DNA of 26,112 nt from an uncultured Dorea sp. (GTDB taxonomy: Bacteria; Bacillota; Clostridia; Lachnospirales; Lachnospiraceae), in contig CAQNVT010000186.1 in assembly GCA_948844705.1 (NCBI GenBank), positions 1 to 26,112 on the forward strand, read 5' to 3'. The position numbers and the translations under genes were made by a program. Below are positions 6,766 through 16,391 of the stretch, piece by piece. Position 1 is the first letter of the stretch, and each line of letters opens with the position of its first letter. The notes beneath the pieces were generated by a model, which was given only the letters and a program-made list of their open reading frames with translations, searched no databases and had not been told where the DNA came from.

Positions 6766-7629
6766 ATGCAGACACAAAAGACCTTCAATAAAAATGTACT
6801 GTACTTACATATCGCCGTCATGCTCTTCGGCCTGTCCGGTGTTACCGCAAGATTTGTCGAAGTGCCGGCGGTTCTGGTGGCATTTGGAAGAGTAACCTGT
6901 TCCTCCATATTGCTCTTCCTGATTTCTAAGATAAAAAAAGAGCCTTTGAGACTCGGTTTGAAAAAGGATTATATCCTGATCTTCCTGACGGGAGCAGTCC
7001 TGGCAGTCCACTGGACTACTTTTTTCCAATCTATACAGGTGGCCTCCGTAGCCATCGGAACGATTACATTTTCCACATTTCCGCTGTTTGTGACTTTTTT
7101 AGAGCCGCTTATATTCCATGAAAAATTACAGAAGCAGAGCATTTTCTGTGCACTGCTTCTGCTGATCGGCGTTATGATCACCATCCCGGAATTTTCTATA
7201 GAAAACCACATGACCGTCGGGATTATCTGGGGAATGATCTCCAGCTTTACCTATGCGGTGGCAACTCTTGCAAACCGCTATTTTTCAGCAAAATATATCG
7301 GAAGGATCGTCTGCATGTATGAACAGGGAACTGCTGCCGTGCTGCTTTTCCCTACGGTTTTTATCATAGAAGCCGTCTGGCGGCCCGCAGATTTCGCAGG
7401 CGTAGCATTTATCGGCTTCATCTGCACGGCCCTTGCATATTCCTTTTATGTAACCGCCCAGAAAAGTGTCAAGGCACAGACGGTCGGAATCATAACAGGC
7501 ATGGAAACCGTTTACGGGATTTTCTATGCTTTCCTGTTCCTCAGGGAAATCCCGACTATGAGGGAGCTGACCGGCGCCGCCGTGATACTTGGCGTCGCCG
7601 TATATTCCTCACTGAGATCGGCCGAATAA
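6766..7629 (+). CDS. DMT-family (EamA) transporter
   Basis: 287 residues with about ten hydrophobic segments arranged as two EamA-like halves, typical in length for drug/metabolite exporters of the 10-TMS DMT type. The second half begins near GIIWGMISSFTYAVATLANR (about residues 149-168). The start has AAGGAG 9 bases upstream and a strong promoter. It is the only plus-strand gene in the left half of the window, divergent from the sigma factor gene. Its stop codon (TAA 7627-7629) directly abuts the stop codon of the convergent gene, leaving no space for a terminator. Substrate unknown; such proteins export amino acids, nucleosides or other small metabolites. Confidence 0.88.
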   Translation: MQTQKTFNKNVLYLHIAVMLFGLSGVTARFVEVPAVLVAFGRVTCSSILLFLISKIKKEPLRLGLKKDYILIFLTGAVLAVHWTTFFQSIQVASVAIGTITFSTFPLFVTFLEPLIFHEKLQKQSIFCALLLLIGVMITIPEFSIENHMTVGIIWGMISSFTYAVATLANRYFSAKYIGRIVCMYEQGTAAVLLFPTVFIIEAVWRPADFAGVAFIGFICTALAYSFYVTAQKSVKAQTVGIITGMETVYGIFYAFLFLREIPTMRELTGAAVILGVAVYSSLRSAE

Positions 7630-9804
7630 TTATTTCCCTTTCCCGCAGCATTTTTTATATTTCTTTCCGCTTCCGCAGGGGCATGGATCATTGCGCCCGA
7701 TCTTGGGCTGCTCTCTGCGGAAGGTTACGATATTGGATTTCGGCGGTTTTCCGGTTACCAAATCCCACATAGACGGTTCTTCATCATCAAACTCAACCCT
7801 GTATCCGATCATATCCTGCAGAAGCTCCACTCCCGTATCCTTCGGATATGCCTTCCTAAGCTCCTCAAGATATCCTCCTGCCTTTTCATTTTCACCTTCG
7901 AAGATCAACATCGCACAGAGCATATACTCAAGCTCATAATTCCTGACGCCTAACTCCTTGAGCAATGCCTCTAAGCCTTCTATTTTCTTTCTGTCTGACT
8001 GATCTTCCATTATTTTGTAAATGCGAAGCTGAACCTCAGGCGGCATCTTATATATATGTGTCTTTTTCGTTATCCTCTTTACCGGCGTGATGTCTCCGCA
8101 GATTCCCAGCTCTGCAGGTGAAATCCCCTTGATAGCCGCATATTCCTCCCGGGAATAGCCCTTATATTTTGGAAGCCCCGTTGTCAGGCATACCCCAAAG
8201 CAATACTGCCAGAAGCTTATATAACACTCTATTGAGTCCAGAACAAATTCTCTGTTTACATTTTCCAGGAGGACCTCTGCGCCGTCACCGTTTCTCACAC
8301 TGCTGTAATCCCCAAACAAATACTCCTCAATCTCATCGTCACCCAGATCATAGCTCTCCATTATATAGTCAAAGCCTTCTGCCCATGCAGGATACATACT
8401 GCCATAGCCCTCAAAGAATCTCTTTTTCTCCTTCGAAGAAAATATACGGTATTCCGTTGCCACGCTTTCATTTATCTGTTCATTCAGAACTCTGTTCATA
8501 TCTATATAACTTTGTGCAATATAAGCCTTCCCGTCTGCTGTTTCCGCAGTCTGAAGCTCTCTGCAAAATGTTCCTCTCAAATAAACCGTCCGGAGAATCT
8601 CATTTTTATCCGCAGAATCTTTGAAATACTCCTTGTATTTCTCGCAGAAAACCTCAAGCTCCATCATGCTGTACATATTAAGCAAATGATTGCAGTCGTC
8701 CATCCGCTTCCCGCACTCCTCACTGATATGCTCCCATTCTTTCTGCGTATACCTTCTGATTAATTCCCCGACCTCCGACAGCTGCCTGAGAACCACGTAC
8801 CTGTTCCGGTTTACCATTTCTTCGCTCATGTCAAAGAGACCGAAAGCCAGCGCTTTTTCTATCATATACATATCCGGTATGTGGCTGCATTCACTGTTCG
8901 GCGCCTGAACCAGATCTATCAGCTCCTTTAACTCGTCCCATAGAAAAATATATGCCAGATATTCCGGATGCTTCCCGAGCCTGTCCCAGAATTTTACGGC
9001 ACACTGCGCAACGGTGTCTGTACTTTCCGTTTCTGCCCCGATATACTTACACTGCTCCCGCGCCCCTTTTTGATCGAACTGGCAAAACAATTCTACACCG
9101 CTTTTCCTGCTGATATTTTTCATGACATGTATTGACCGCGGCTCCATCCCGGTCCTGTACAGAAATACCCAGCGGCTTACTTTCCGTGCTATTTCCGATT
9201 CCTGCTCCTCCAGAAGCTTTGCGGCAACCGCCTCCTTCATTGTTTTCCGGAACCTTTTATAAAGCTCGCCGTAAACTCTTTCTGCCGATACCTCCTTCAA
9301 AAGCTCCTTACTCTTTCTCCCTTCCTTCCGTACAGGAAAATCCATACTCCCAAGCTTCTTATTTACTTCCTCTATGTTAAAGGAAATCCTGTTATCCTCA
9401 TTTCCCCAGACGCCGCCGGAATCCTCCTCAAAGCTGTCTCCTTTATACTTTATCACTGCGGCATGGCGCACATTATAGTCCGGATCTTCCTTTTCAAAAA
9501 CAATCTTATGCTTCCAGTCATCCCCAAAATCATACGTATAACGTATATATTTACAGGTCTTCAGCATCCCGTCCACCAGGACATGTGCTTCTGTTACATC
9601 CCCTTCGTAGATCTCGCCCTTCATCGCTACACGAGACTCTGTTTCAGGAAAAGAAAAGTCGTGCATGTGCTCCTCTTCCCACTGGAATGCCGCCTGCAAT
9701 ATTCTGTGCAGACTTTCAAAACTAATCTTCTCCGGTATAACGATCCTTCTCCATACCGGAGGATGCGTATTCTCCAACGTTACTTTTATTACATATCCTG
9801 CCAT
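7630..9804 (-). CDS. pRiA4b ORF-3-like protein with C-terminal SEC-C motif
   Basis: 724 residues. The N-terminal 150 or so residues match the plasmid pRiA4b ORF-3-like family ([17 protein letters not shown] near residues 9-25; [13 protein letters not shown] near 89-101). A long middle part of about 400 residues has no recognised domain but is helical and charged. It is followed by a TPR-like helical stretch (about 600-670). The C-terminus is a clear SEC-C zinc motif, [17 protein letters not shown], at about 704-720, the type found in SecA and many accessory proteins. AGGAG lies 8 bases before the ATG. It appears to be a single-gene unit, convergent with the transporter. Function is unknown; the domain pair occurs in uncharacterised proteins, and no enzymatic motif is visible. 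Confidence 0.8.
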   Translation of the reverse strand: MAGYVIKVTLENTHPPVWRRIVIPEKISFESLHRILQAAFQWEEEHMHDFSFPETESRVAMKGEIYEGDVTEAHVLVDGMLKTCKYIRYTYDFGDDWKHKIVFEKEDPDYNVRHAAVIKYKGDSFEEDSGGVWGNEDNRISFNIEEVNKKLGSMDFPVRKEGRKSKELLKEVSAERVYGELYKRFRKTMKEAVAAKLLEEQESEIARKVSRWVFLYRTGMEPRSIHVMKNISRKSGVELFCQFDQKGAREQCKYIGAETESTDTVAQCAVKFWDRLGKHPEYLAYIFLWDELKELIDLVQAPNSECSHIPDMYMIEKALAFGLFDMSEEMVNRNRYVVLRQLSEVGELIRRYTQKEWEHISEECGKRMDDCNHLLNMYSMMELEVFCEKYKEYFKDSADKNEILRTVYLRGTFCRELQTAETADGKAYIAQSYIDMNRVLNEQINESVATEYRIFSSKEKKRFFEGYGSMYPAWAEGFDYIMESYDLGDDEIEEYLFGDYSSVRNGDGAEVLLENVNREFVLDSIECYISFWQYCFGVCLTTGLPKYKGYSREEYAAIKGISPAELGICGDITPVKRITKKTHIYKMPPEVQLRIYKIMEDQSDRKKIEGLEALLKELGVRNYELEYMLCAMLIFEGENEKAGGYLEELRKAYPKDTGVELLQDMIGYRVEFDDEEPSMWDLVTGKPPKSNIVTFRREQPKIGRNDPCPCGSGKKYKKCCGKGK

Positions 9805-9862
9805 ATCTTTATCTCCTGTTTCCTGTTATTATTTTATTATAACATGGAACAGGAAGAAAATG

Positions 9863-9890
9863 GTTGGTGACAGCCAACTTTTTCTCTTTT
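9863..9890 (+). terminator. hairpin followed by T-run (weak terminator)
   Basis: GTTGG (9863-9867), 6-base loop, CCAAC (9874-9878), then TTTTTCTCTTTT. Read on the plus strand it has the form of an intrinsic terminator, but no plus-strand gene ends here, so it may be fortuitous. It lies between the start of the 724-residue protein gene and the end of the surface protein gene. Confidence 0.25.
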
Positions 9891-9900
9891 GGAAAGATTT

Positions 9901-9940
9901 CAGGGAGCAGTGTAACTCATATGAATCACACCGCTCCCTG
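9901..9940 (-). terminator. stem-loop after the surface protein gene, probable terminator
   Basis: CAGGGAGC...GCTCCCTG forms the base of a 12-pair stem with one mismatch (outer arms 9901-9913 and 9928-9940, 14-base loop), 29 bases past the stop of the large surface protein gene. The following T-run on the minus strand is weak (AAATCTTTCC), so termination strength is uncertain. Confidence 0.45.
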
Positions 9941-9969
9941 TTTGGAACAAATCTACGCTCTCTTCTGTC

Positions 9970-12900
9970 TTATTTCTCTCTTTCGCGTTTTTTATTCAGC
10001 AAAACAATGATAGAAACAAGACCTGCCAAAATTATACAAATAACCGGAATCCATTTAAATATTCCTGACGAGCCGCTGCCGGATGCAAGCGGGACTTCTT
10101 CATCCTCAATCTTTTTGTTTTCCGGATCTGCGGTTTTTTCCTGTACCTTTTCCGTAACAGCTTTGTTTTCAGTCTTCTTTGTTTCCGATACTTCTGTCCT
10201 TTCCTGACGCACTGTATCCGCAGGCGCTGTATCTCCATATATAACTTCCCCGATTACTCTTGCCGCAAAAGATGCTGCGGGCACATTTCTCGTTGACGGA
10301 GTAACTGAAACTGCAGGGGATACCGGAGCAGTTCCCGGTACTTCAGGAGTTGCCGGAGTTGCCGGAGTCGTCGGCTCAGTCGGCTCAGTCGGAGTCTCCG
10401 GAGATGTTGGCGGATCCAAAGGCTTTTTAACCAGCCCGGCTATCGCATTTTCCAGTGCGCTTACCTGCCCGTCCACCTCTTCCTGGGTTGCTTCTTCGTT
10501 TCCAAGTACCCTCACGGCATTCCCCAGCTCTTCCTTTACCTTCCTAAAGCTTTCCTCTGTATATCTGGTTTCGTCCAGCTTCCCGGCCTCCTCCATGACT
10601 CTCTGAAGCTCCGCCTTATCAGCCTCCTGCACCTCAGTTTCCTTTGAAAGACGGAAAATAATTTTCTCACTGCCCGTAAATGACGCGTCATTAATAGTTC
10701 CGATAATTCCTCTGCCGGAATCTGACGGGTCTGTAATAACCGTAAATGTCACAGACTGGTCACTGAGCCATCCCTGGCCTTCCTTCAGACTCACTGTCAT
10801 GCTTGTATCTGTATCCCATGATGTAACAGCATACTGGATCATGCCATTTGCATCAGAGGTGATCAGATTCGGGTCACCATTTTGAATATCGAACAGGATT
10901 CCTTCCAATGCATTCCCTTCCATATCTTGAACAAGCGCACGGAATGTCAGAAGATCACAGCTGTCCGTTCCCTTCGGCGACAATATAAACGCTGCCGTTC
11001 CTTCGGCGGCCGGCTGCCCATTAATCATATCGATTACCGGAGTTCCGTCCTCATCTCCGACATGAATCTGAATTACGCCCGGTGTAGCAATATATGCAGA
11101 TTCATCCGGCAAATAAATCTCATAATTACCGCCGTCATATGACCCTGGCTGCCATACCAGTCCTCCGTCTCTTACATAGATAGAATTATCTACCATATAT
11201 TTCACATCATATCTTACAAACTTTGTATTTACGGGCACTGCACTGCCGTCCTGATTCGTCACCGGAATCGTAAGCGTCCGCATGCCTGTTACTTCCCTCA
11301 GACTGTTCCTTGCAGAATCAAGCGCCAGAATTGCCTCCTCAACCACTTCCTTTGCCGCATCTGCATTATTATAGACAGCCTCTGCTCTTTCAATCTCCGA
11401 CTGCAATGCATTATAGCTGTTCTTTGTATAATTGCCCTGTGCAATCTGTTTCATTTCCTGTATTTTTTCCTCAAGACCGCCTTTGTCCACAACCTCGGCC
11501 GCCTCTTTTTCCTTCAGGACAAATTTAACTTCCTTTGTCCCTTCTAACGGCTCTCCGTCGATTTTGGAAATCATCACATCAAAGCTGGACGAATCAATGG
11601 TAAATTCGTGCTGCTTCGGAGTTACCGTATACTCCTTGCCATCAAGAATTACACTGTCATCCTTCAGTGAAATAACAAGCTTTTCCGCACCATAATCCGC
11701 CGTGCTTATATCATATTCCACCACTCCATTGCGGCTGTTCATCGTTATCGGATACCCGCTGCCAAGAGCAGCAGAAAACGGAATACTTTCCTTTATCCTA
11801 TTGCCGTCTGCATCCATAACCTGAATCCGTACACTATGCATGTCACAAACGGCCGGTTTTTCTGCTGCAGTCAGTCCCTCACGGGCATTCTTAAGATTTC
11901 TGGCCGCCTCGTCCACCTGTTCCTGAGTTGCCTCCGTATCCTTTGATACTTTTTTTGCATCTGCAAGCGCCGTTTCAAATGCAGTATAGCTGTCAGGCGT
12001 ATAGCTTTCTGCTTTCCCTTCATAAGAAGCCGCAAAGAATATCTGATCCTCCAGTTCCTTTTTATTTACGACTTCCGGAATAGAGCCGCCGCCAGATTTC
12101 TTCAGCTCAAACACTACCTCTCCCGCTTCTGCGAGCAGAGCGCCGTCAATCTCAGTAATCCTGGACATGGCATCCGTCTTATAAGTATGAACCGACTCAC
12201 AGCTCCATACCTTTCCGTCTCCCGCATCCTGGCCCGCCTCCAGGCTTACGGTAAATATCAATCCATAATCCCAGCTGTTTACCTTTTGTTCAATTACACC
12301 TTCTTTACTTACCATCGTGTAAGTCTCTGTATCCCATATCTCATCCGGAACTGCTTTAAATGTAATACCATCCAGCGGATTTCCCGCCTCGTCTACCACC
12401 TTTGCACGGAAGGTCGTCCCATCCGACAATATCTTATCCGAAGGTTCCGCTTTCTCCACCAGTGCGGCAACCGCTTCTGCCAATGCACTCACCTGCGCAT
12501 CGATTTGTTCCTGGGTCGCCTTCATATCCCCATATATTTTTCTTGCCTCTTCGAGCGCCGTTTTAAATGCGGCATAGCTGTCAGGCGTATACTTCTCCGC
12601 CGCGTTTTCATATGCAACTGCGGATAAAAGCTGAGTCTCCAGCTCTTTCCTGTTTACAGGCGACGGTATAACTCCTCCGCCGGATTTTTTTAATTCAAAG
12701 ATTATTTCTCCCGATTCCGCAAGCGGAATACCGTCTATTTCGGTAATCTTCGGCGCAGCGGTATAATTTCCATCCGTCCTGTACGTGTGGACTGTTTCGC
12801 AGCTCCATTTCTTTCCGTCTCCTGCATCCTGATCTTCTTTCAGACGTACCGTAAACAGAAGAGCAAAGTCCCAGCCATTTATTCCCTGTTCAATCACACC

Positions 12901-15900
12901 TTCTTTACTTATCATTGAATATGTGTCAGCAAACTCGTCATCCGGAACTGCCTTAAACTCAACTCCATCCAACGGCATGCCTTCCTCATCCACAACCCTT
13001 GCACGGAAAGTCGTCTCATCTGACAGAACTTTATCCGAAGGCTCCGGTTTATCACCTCCTGATGTTTTCAAAGTATAGGTAAGCTTAATTCCTTCTTTAT
13101 ATGGCTCTCCGTTCACTGTCTTTATACTTGCAAAATAAGTATTGTTATTTACAGTAAAATAATGCTCATTTTCTGTCGTATATCTGTCGTCTGCAAGTCT
13201 CACATAAACATTATTTCCATATTGCTCCGGTCCATAAGTAAGATAAGAAATGATACCATTGGAATCTGATATGATTGGCGCCTCTTCGTCTTTCCTGTCT
13301 CCGATCCACGCCATAAAACTTACGCCCGGCACCGGATCTCCCTTTTCATCAATAACCTTCGCACGGAACATACTTACATAGCAGGCATAATCTTCTTCCT
13401 CTGCAGGCTCCCTATCCACCAATGCATTCATCGCTTCTGTCAGCGCCGATGTCTGAATATCAACCTGAGATTGAAGCGCATTTTCGTTATCGTATACCTC
13501 CTGTGCCTCCGCAATTACCTGCTGTAATTCCTCAAAACCACTCTCATAGTTCTCTGCACTCAATGCCTTTGCTTCATCCAGCTTTTCTTTAAGCAGCGTT
13601 TTATCCGCCCTTGCCACAAGAGCATTTCTTGCCCTAAGAAGCGCCTCGCATGCTTCATCCACATCCTTCTGCGCTGCGTTGCCGTCCCGATATACTGCCT
13701 CGGCAGCCGCCAATTTGCTCTGATATTCTGTCCAGCTTTCTTTTGTATAATGATCCTCCGGATAGCTGTACTGCATATTGATTTCCTTCTGCAGCTCCGC
13801 TTTATTAGCGGTTCCGGTCAAAGCCGATTCTGCCTGTCTGAGCGCCGCTGCCGCCGCATTATAGTCATTCTGCGTTGCATCTGCTTTAGCTGCCGCCTCT
13901 TCTGCGTCTGTGATTGCCTCCTGGAGTGCGTTAAAGCTTGCCGGAGTATAGTTATTGCCGCTATACTGTTTTGCGTCTTCTATATATTTAGTCAAAACCG
14001 TGCAGTCTGGCTTTCTTTCTTTGTCCTTAAACGGTGCGCCGTCCGCACGGAGCTTTACAATCACTTCTTTTTCAAAATCAGCGTCAACCTCTGCGCCGTC
14101 TACAGTCTTAAAATATTTTCTTCCGTCCTTTTCACCAATTGTGACGGTAAAAGGATCTACGTCATAAGGCTCCTCCACGCAAGCCAGGATCTCCCATACT
14201 TTTCCGTCCTCCCAGGCCGGCGATACCCGCAGATACGCCGCGCCCGTATATGCATCTGACAACTCGTTCCAGGCCTCGGCTCCGGTAACCGGAACTCTGA
14301 CCTGAAACTTAAACGGACGTGTAAAGAGATTCCCGCTTTCATCCTTCACAATAAGCTTCAGTTCCGTTAGAATATCCAGCTTTTCCAGATTAGCAATTGC
14401 CGCTTTTAAACCGGCAGCCGCGGCAGCCACTCTATCTGCATCTGCATCCGCATCATCAAATGCTGCCTGCGCTGTACTGAGTGCTGTTTTAAAATTCTGA
14501 TAGCTGTCTTCCGTGTATTTATATGACTCCTTAACCGTTTTCGCCTCATTGAGCGCTTCTTCCAGTTCGAGCTTGTCCACATACTCTTCCTTTGGAATTA
14601 AAGTGAATTTTAAATCCTCCAGGCCGGTAGCCAAATTACCGTTTACCGTATTTGTAATATTCCCAAATCCAACCGTATATGTAATAAATTCCGGTTCCGC
14701 CACATAGATATTTCCCGCCGGAGCTATAATAATTTCATCATACAAGGGATCTATTGTCGTATGTTTCAGTATCAGCTGCCCTGAGGAATCTGTCTTCACT
14801 GTTCTGTGTTCTTCCACATAAGGAGTTTTTAACGTTTTTGTAAATTCCACATCGGCAAGCGGCGCGCCTTTTTTATCGACAACCGTAATTTCCAGCCGGT
14901 TCAGCACGGGCTTCCTCTCTCCTGCCACATCGTACTCAGGATAATATTCAGCCATCCCGCCATTCTCTACCTTCGTTTTATTAGAACGTGCCGCCTCTAC
15001 GCGCTTTTCATCAATATATGTTTTCTGCTCCTCTGTCAGCGCATCATATACGTCCAGCGTTTTGGATACATTTGCCAGATCTGCTTCCGTCATCTTACTG
15101 ATATTGAATAAAGTAAACAGCTTATTTACTTCGATCGCCGCAAAAAGGTCATCCTTCTTAGATTCATCCGGAAGAGTCGTATTCTCTTTATCCAGCTTCA
15201 GCAGATTCGCAAGCGGAGTAATATCTTTAATGTCATTTCCTGAAAGGTTCAATGTCTGAAGTTCCGTCATGCCGGAAAGCGCCGACACATCTGTAAGCTG
15301 ATTATAGGCTGCATCCAGAAAATACACTTTTTTTAGCTTCGACAAATCCGGCAGCTCTGAGATATTATTATAAGAAATGTCAAGATATGTCAAATTCTCA
15401 GCCTTGCCCAATTCTTCTACATTTTCTATCTTATTATGCGCTACATTCAGACTTTCCAGCTTTGTCATATTCTTAATTACGGAAACATCTGCAATCTCTC
15501 GATTGCCTGAAACATCCAGCTTGACCAGATTATTCAGATTACTCAGAGCTGAAATGTCGTTAATTCCATCCTGCTTCAGAACCACTTCCTGCAGCTGCGT
15601 CAACCCCGACAGCGGGGACAAATCCGCCAATCGTTTCCCTTCAACCGCTGACGTATACGCAATATCAAGCCTCATTAAAGATTTAGCATGCTGAAGTCCC
15701 TCCAGATTCTCGATCCAAAACGGCTTGCCCTCCCATGCTTCTGTTTCAAAATCTTCCGGGTGTGCACATAATTCATAGTTGATATAATTTACTGATTTAT
15801 CACCAACCATATCTGCCGTCAATGTTACATTCCCCTTAATGGCGTTCATTGCCGAACGCACTGCCCAATGAAGTATCGGGTCCTGAATTACTTCCTCCGA

Positions 15901-16035
15901 GGATGGCTGATATACATCTTCCGGTTCCAGTCCGCCGCATGTATCGGCTCTTGCAGTAATTCCCGTCCCCACTGAGCAGGTAACCGCCATAACTACTGCC
16001 AAAACAGCAGAGATTACCCCATTCCTTTTTTTCAT
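9970..16035 (-). CDS. giant surface protein: signal peptide, LRRs, eight beta/FIVAR modules, wall/membrane anchor
   Basis: 2021 residues from ATG 16035, which has AAGGAGG 6 bases upstream; the longer frame to 16065 would need TTG and lacks a site. A signal peptide ends after ARA (28-30). Residues about 110-285 hold about seven 22-residue leucine-rich repeats of internalin type. The rest alternates beta domains of CnaB/Ig-like look (about 379, 556, 887, 1006, 1206, 1398, 1584 and 1695 onward) with FIVAR three-helix domains (about 488, 680, 745, 814, 1129, 1327, 1519 and 1808 onward). A Pro/Thr-rich stalk (1871-1920) leads to a charged spacer, VPLAS (1981-1985), a membrane helix (about 1994-2014) and KKREREK. 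This end resembles a sortase signal but is not LPXTG. Likely an adhesin or glycan/host-binding stalk protein; ligand unknown. It is monocistronic with its own promoter. Confidence 0.9.
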   Translation of the reverse strand: MKKRNGVISAVLAVVMAVTCSVGTGITARADTCGGLEPEDVYQPSSEEVIQDPILHWAVRSAMNAIKGNVTLTADMVGDKSVNYINYELCAHPEDFETEAWEGKPFWIENLEGLQHAKSLMRLDIAYTSAVEGKRLADLSPLSGLTQLQEVVLKQDGINDISALSNLNNLVKLDVSGNREIADVSVIKNMTKLESLNVAHNKIENVEELGKAENLTYLDISYNNISELPDLSKLKKVYFLDAAYNQLTDVSALSGMTELQTLNLSGNDIKDITPLANLLKLDKENTTLPDESKKDDLFAAIEVNKLFTLFNISKMTEADLANVSKTLDVYDALTEEQKTYIDEKRVEAARSNKTKVENGGMAEYYPEYDVAGERKPVLNRLEITVVDKKGAPLADVEFTKTLKTPYVEEHRTVKTDSSGQLILKHTTIDPLYDEIIIAPAGNIYVAEPEFITYTVGFGNITNTVNGNLATGLEDLKFTLIPKEEYVDKLELEEALNEAKTVKESYKYTEDSYQNFKTALSTAQAAFDDADADADRVAAAAAGLKAAIANLEKLDILTELKLIVKDESGNLFTRPFKFQVRVPVTGAEAWNELSDAYTGAAYLRVSPAWEDGKVWEILACVEEPYDVDPFTVTIGEKDGRKYFKTVDGAEVDADFEKEVIVKLRADGAPFKDKERKPDCTVLTKYIEDAKQYSGNNYTPASFNALQEAITDAEEAAAKADATQNDYNAAAAALRQAESALTGTANKAELQKEINMQYSYPEDHYTKESWTEYQSKLAAAEAVYRDGNAAQKDVDEACEALLRARNALVARADKTLLKEKLDEAKALSAENYESGFEELQQVIAEAQEVYDNENALQSQVDIQTSALTEAMNALVDREPAEEEDYACYVSMFRAKVIDEKGDPVPGVSFMAWIGDRKDEEAPIISDSNGIISYLTYGPEQYGNNVYVRLADDRYTTENEHYFTVNNNTYFASIKTVNGEPYKEGIKLTYTLKTSGGDKPEPSDKVLSDETTFRARVVDEEGMPLDGVEFKAVPDDEFADTYSMISKEGVIEQGINGWDFALLFTVRLKEDQDAGDGKKWSCETVHTYRTDGNYTAAPKITEIDGIPLAESGEIIFELKKSGGGVIPSPVNRKELETQLLSAVAYENAAEKYTPDSYAAFKTALEEARKIYGDMKATQEQIDAQVSALAEAVAALVEKAEPSDKILSDGTTFRAKVVDEAGNPLDGITFKAVPDEIWDTETYTMVSKEGVIEQKVNSWDYGLIFTVSLEAGQDAGDGKVWSCESVHTYKTDAMSRITEIDGALLAEAGEVVFELKKSGGGSIPEVVNKKELEDQIFFAASYEGKAESYTPDSYTAFETALADAKKVSKDTEATQEQVDEAARNLKNAREGLTAAEKPAVCDMHSVRIQVMDADGNRIKESIPFSAALGSGYPITMNSRNGVVEYDISTADYGAEKLVISLKDDSVILDGKEYTVTPKQHEFTIDSSSFDVMISKIDGEPLEGTKEVKFVLKEKEAAEVVDKGGLEEKIQEMKQIAQGNYTKNSYNALQSEIERAEAVYNNADAAKEVVEEAILALDSARNSLREVTGMRTLTIPVTNQDGSAVPVNTKFVRYDVKYMVDNSIYVRDGGLVWQPGSYDGGNYEIYLPDESAYIATPGVIQIHVGDEDGTPVIDMINGQPAAEGTAAFILSPKGTDSCDLLTFRALVQDMEGNALEGILFDIQNGDPNLITSDANGMIQYAVTSWDTDTSMTVSLKEGQGWLSDQSVTFTVITDPSDSGRGIIGTINDASFTGSEKIIFRLSKETEVQEADKAELQRVMEEAGKLDETRYTEESFRKVKEELGNAVRVLGNEEATQEEVDGQVSALENAIAGLVKKPLDPPTSPETPTEPTEPTTPATPATPEVPGTAPVSPAVSVTPSTRNVPAASFAARVIGEVIYGDTAPADTVRQERTEVSETKKTENKAVTEKVQEKTADPENKKIEDEEVPLASGSGSSGIFKWIPVICIILAGLVSIIVLLNKKREREK
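11851..13044 (-). repeat. tandem duplication of a 597-bp module inside the surface protein gene
   Basis: Two adjacent units of 597 bp (199 codons), 13044-12448 and 12447-11851, each encode one beta domain plus one FIVAR domain. The register is clear from repeated words such as TTFRA(R/K)VVDE, SKEGVIEQ, DAGDGK-WSCE and KYTPDSY/SYTPDSY at a constant 199-residue offset. DNA is also similar (for example TTATCCGAAGG at both units), so this is the most recent duplication among the eight modules. Confidence 0.85.
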
Positions 16036-16080
16036 GACTTGCCTCCTTTTTATCTGTAAATTCAATGATATTTAAAATTA

Positions 16081-16109
16081 ATTATAGAATATACGCATTT
16101 TAAAGTCTA
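16081..16109 (-). promoter_or_regulatory. sigma-A promoter of the surface protein gene
   Basis: Minus strand TAGACT (16104-16109), 17 bases, perfect TATAAT (16081-16086). Transcription would start near 16074, about 39 bases before the ATG at 16035. Confidence 0.6.
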
Positions 16110-16303
16110 ATTGATAAATCTTATATATGATTTATATATTTGTATTATAAATATATCGCAATTTACAAGACTAGATTCTGGATAAAAGGAGGCGTCCGTC
16201 CCAGGTACAACACCCGCTGCCGTCCTGATTCCTGTCCGCAAGTCGGGAATATACATCTGCCTCATATTTCCACGAAAAATGACAGGAAATTTAGAAACTG
16301 ATA
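16110..16303. other. middle of the 356-bp divergent intergenic region, GC-richer island
   Basis: Between the two outward promoters the sequence changes from very AT-rich (16110-16165) to a GC-richer stretch of about 75 bases (about 16185-16260), then back to AT-rich. No gene, known riboswitch or strong hairpin could be recognised. A 49-codon minus-strand frame (16107-16256) runs into the surface gene promoter and is not supported as a gene. Confidence 0.4.
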
Positions 16304-16332
16304 TTTACTTTCCTTCAAATCCGGTATAAAAT
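16304..16332 (+). promoter_or_regulatory. sigma-A type promoter of the chemotaxis receptor gene
   Basis: TTTACT (16304-16309), 17 bases, TAAAAT (16327-16332), followed by a leader of about 55 bases to the GTG start. A flagellar sigma-28 pattern (TAAA-N15-CCGATAT type) was looked for and not found, although CCGGTATAA lies at the -10 position. Confidence 0.45.
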
Positions 16333-16391
16333 AAAAGAGAATGCAAAGGGAATGTATTTAAACAGAATAAGGGATATTAGGAGGGATTGAC

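Noticed and set aside
16107..16256. 49-codon minus-strand open frame in the divergent intergenic region
   Set aside because: It ends in AT-rich sequence over the surface gene promoter, has a poor ribosome binding site and matches nothing known.
16036..16391. Possible cyclic-di-GMP riboswitch upstream of the chemoreceptor or surface protein
   Set aside because: The conserved core words of the GEMM class were not found on either strand.
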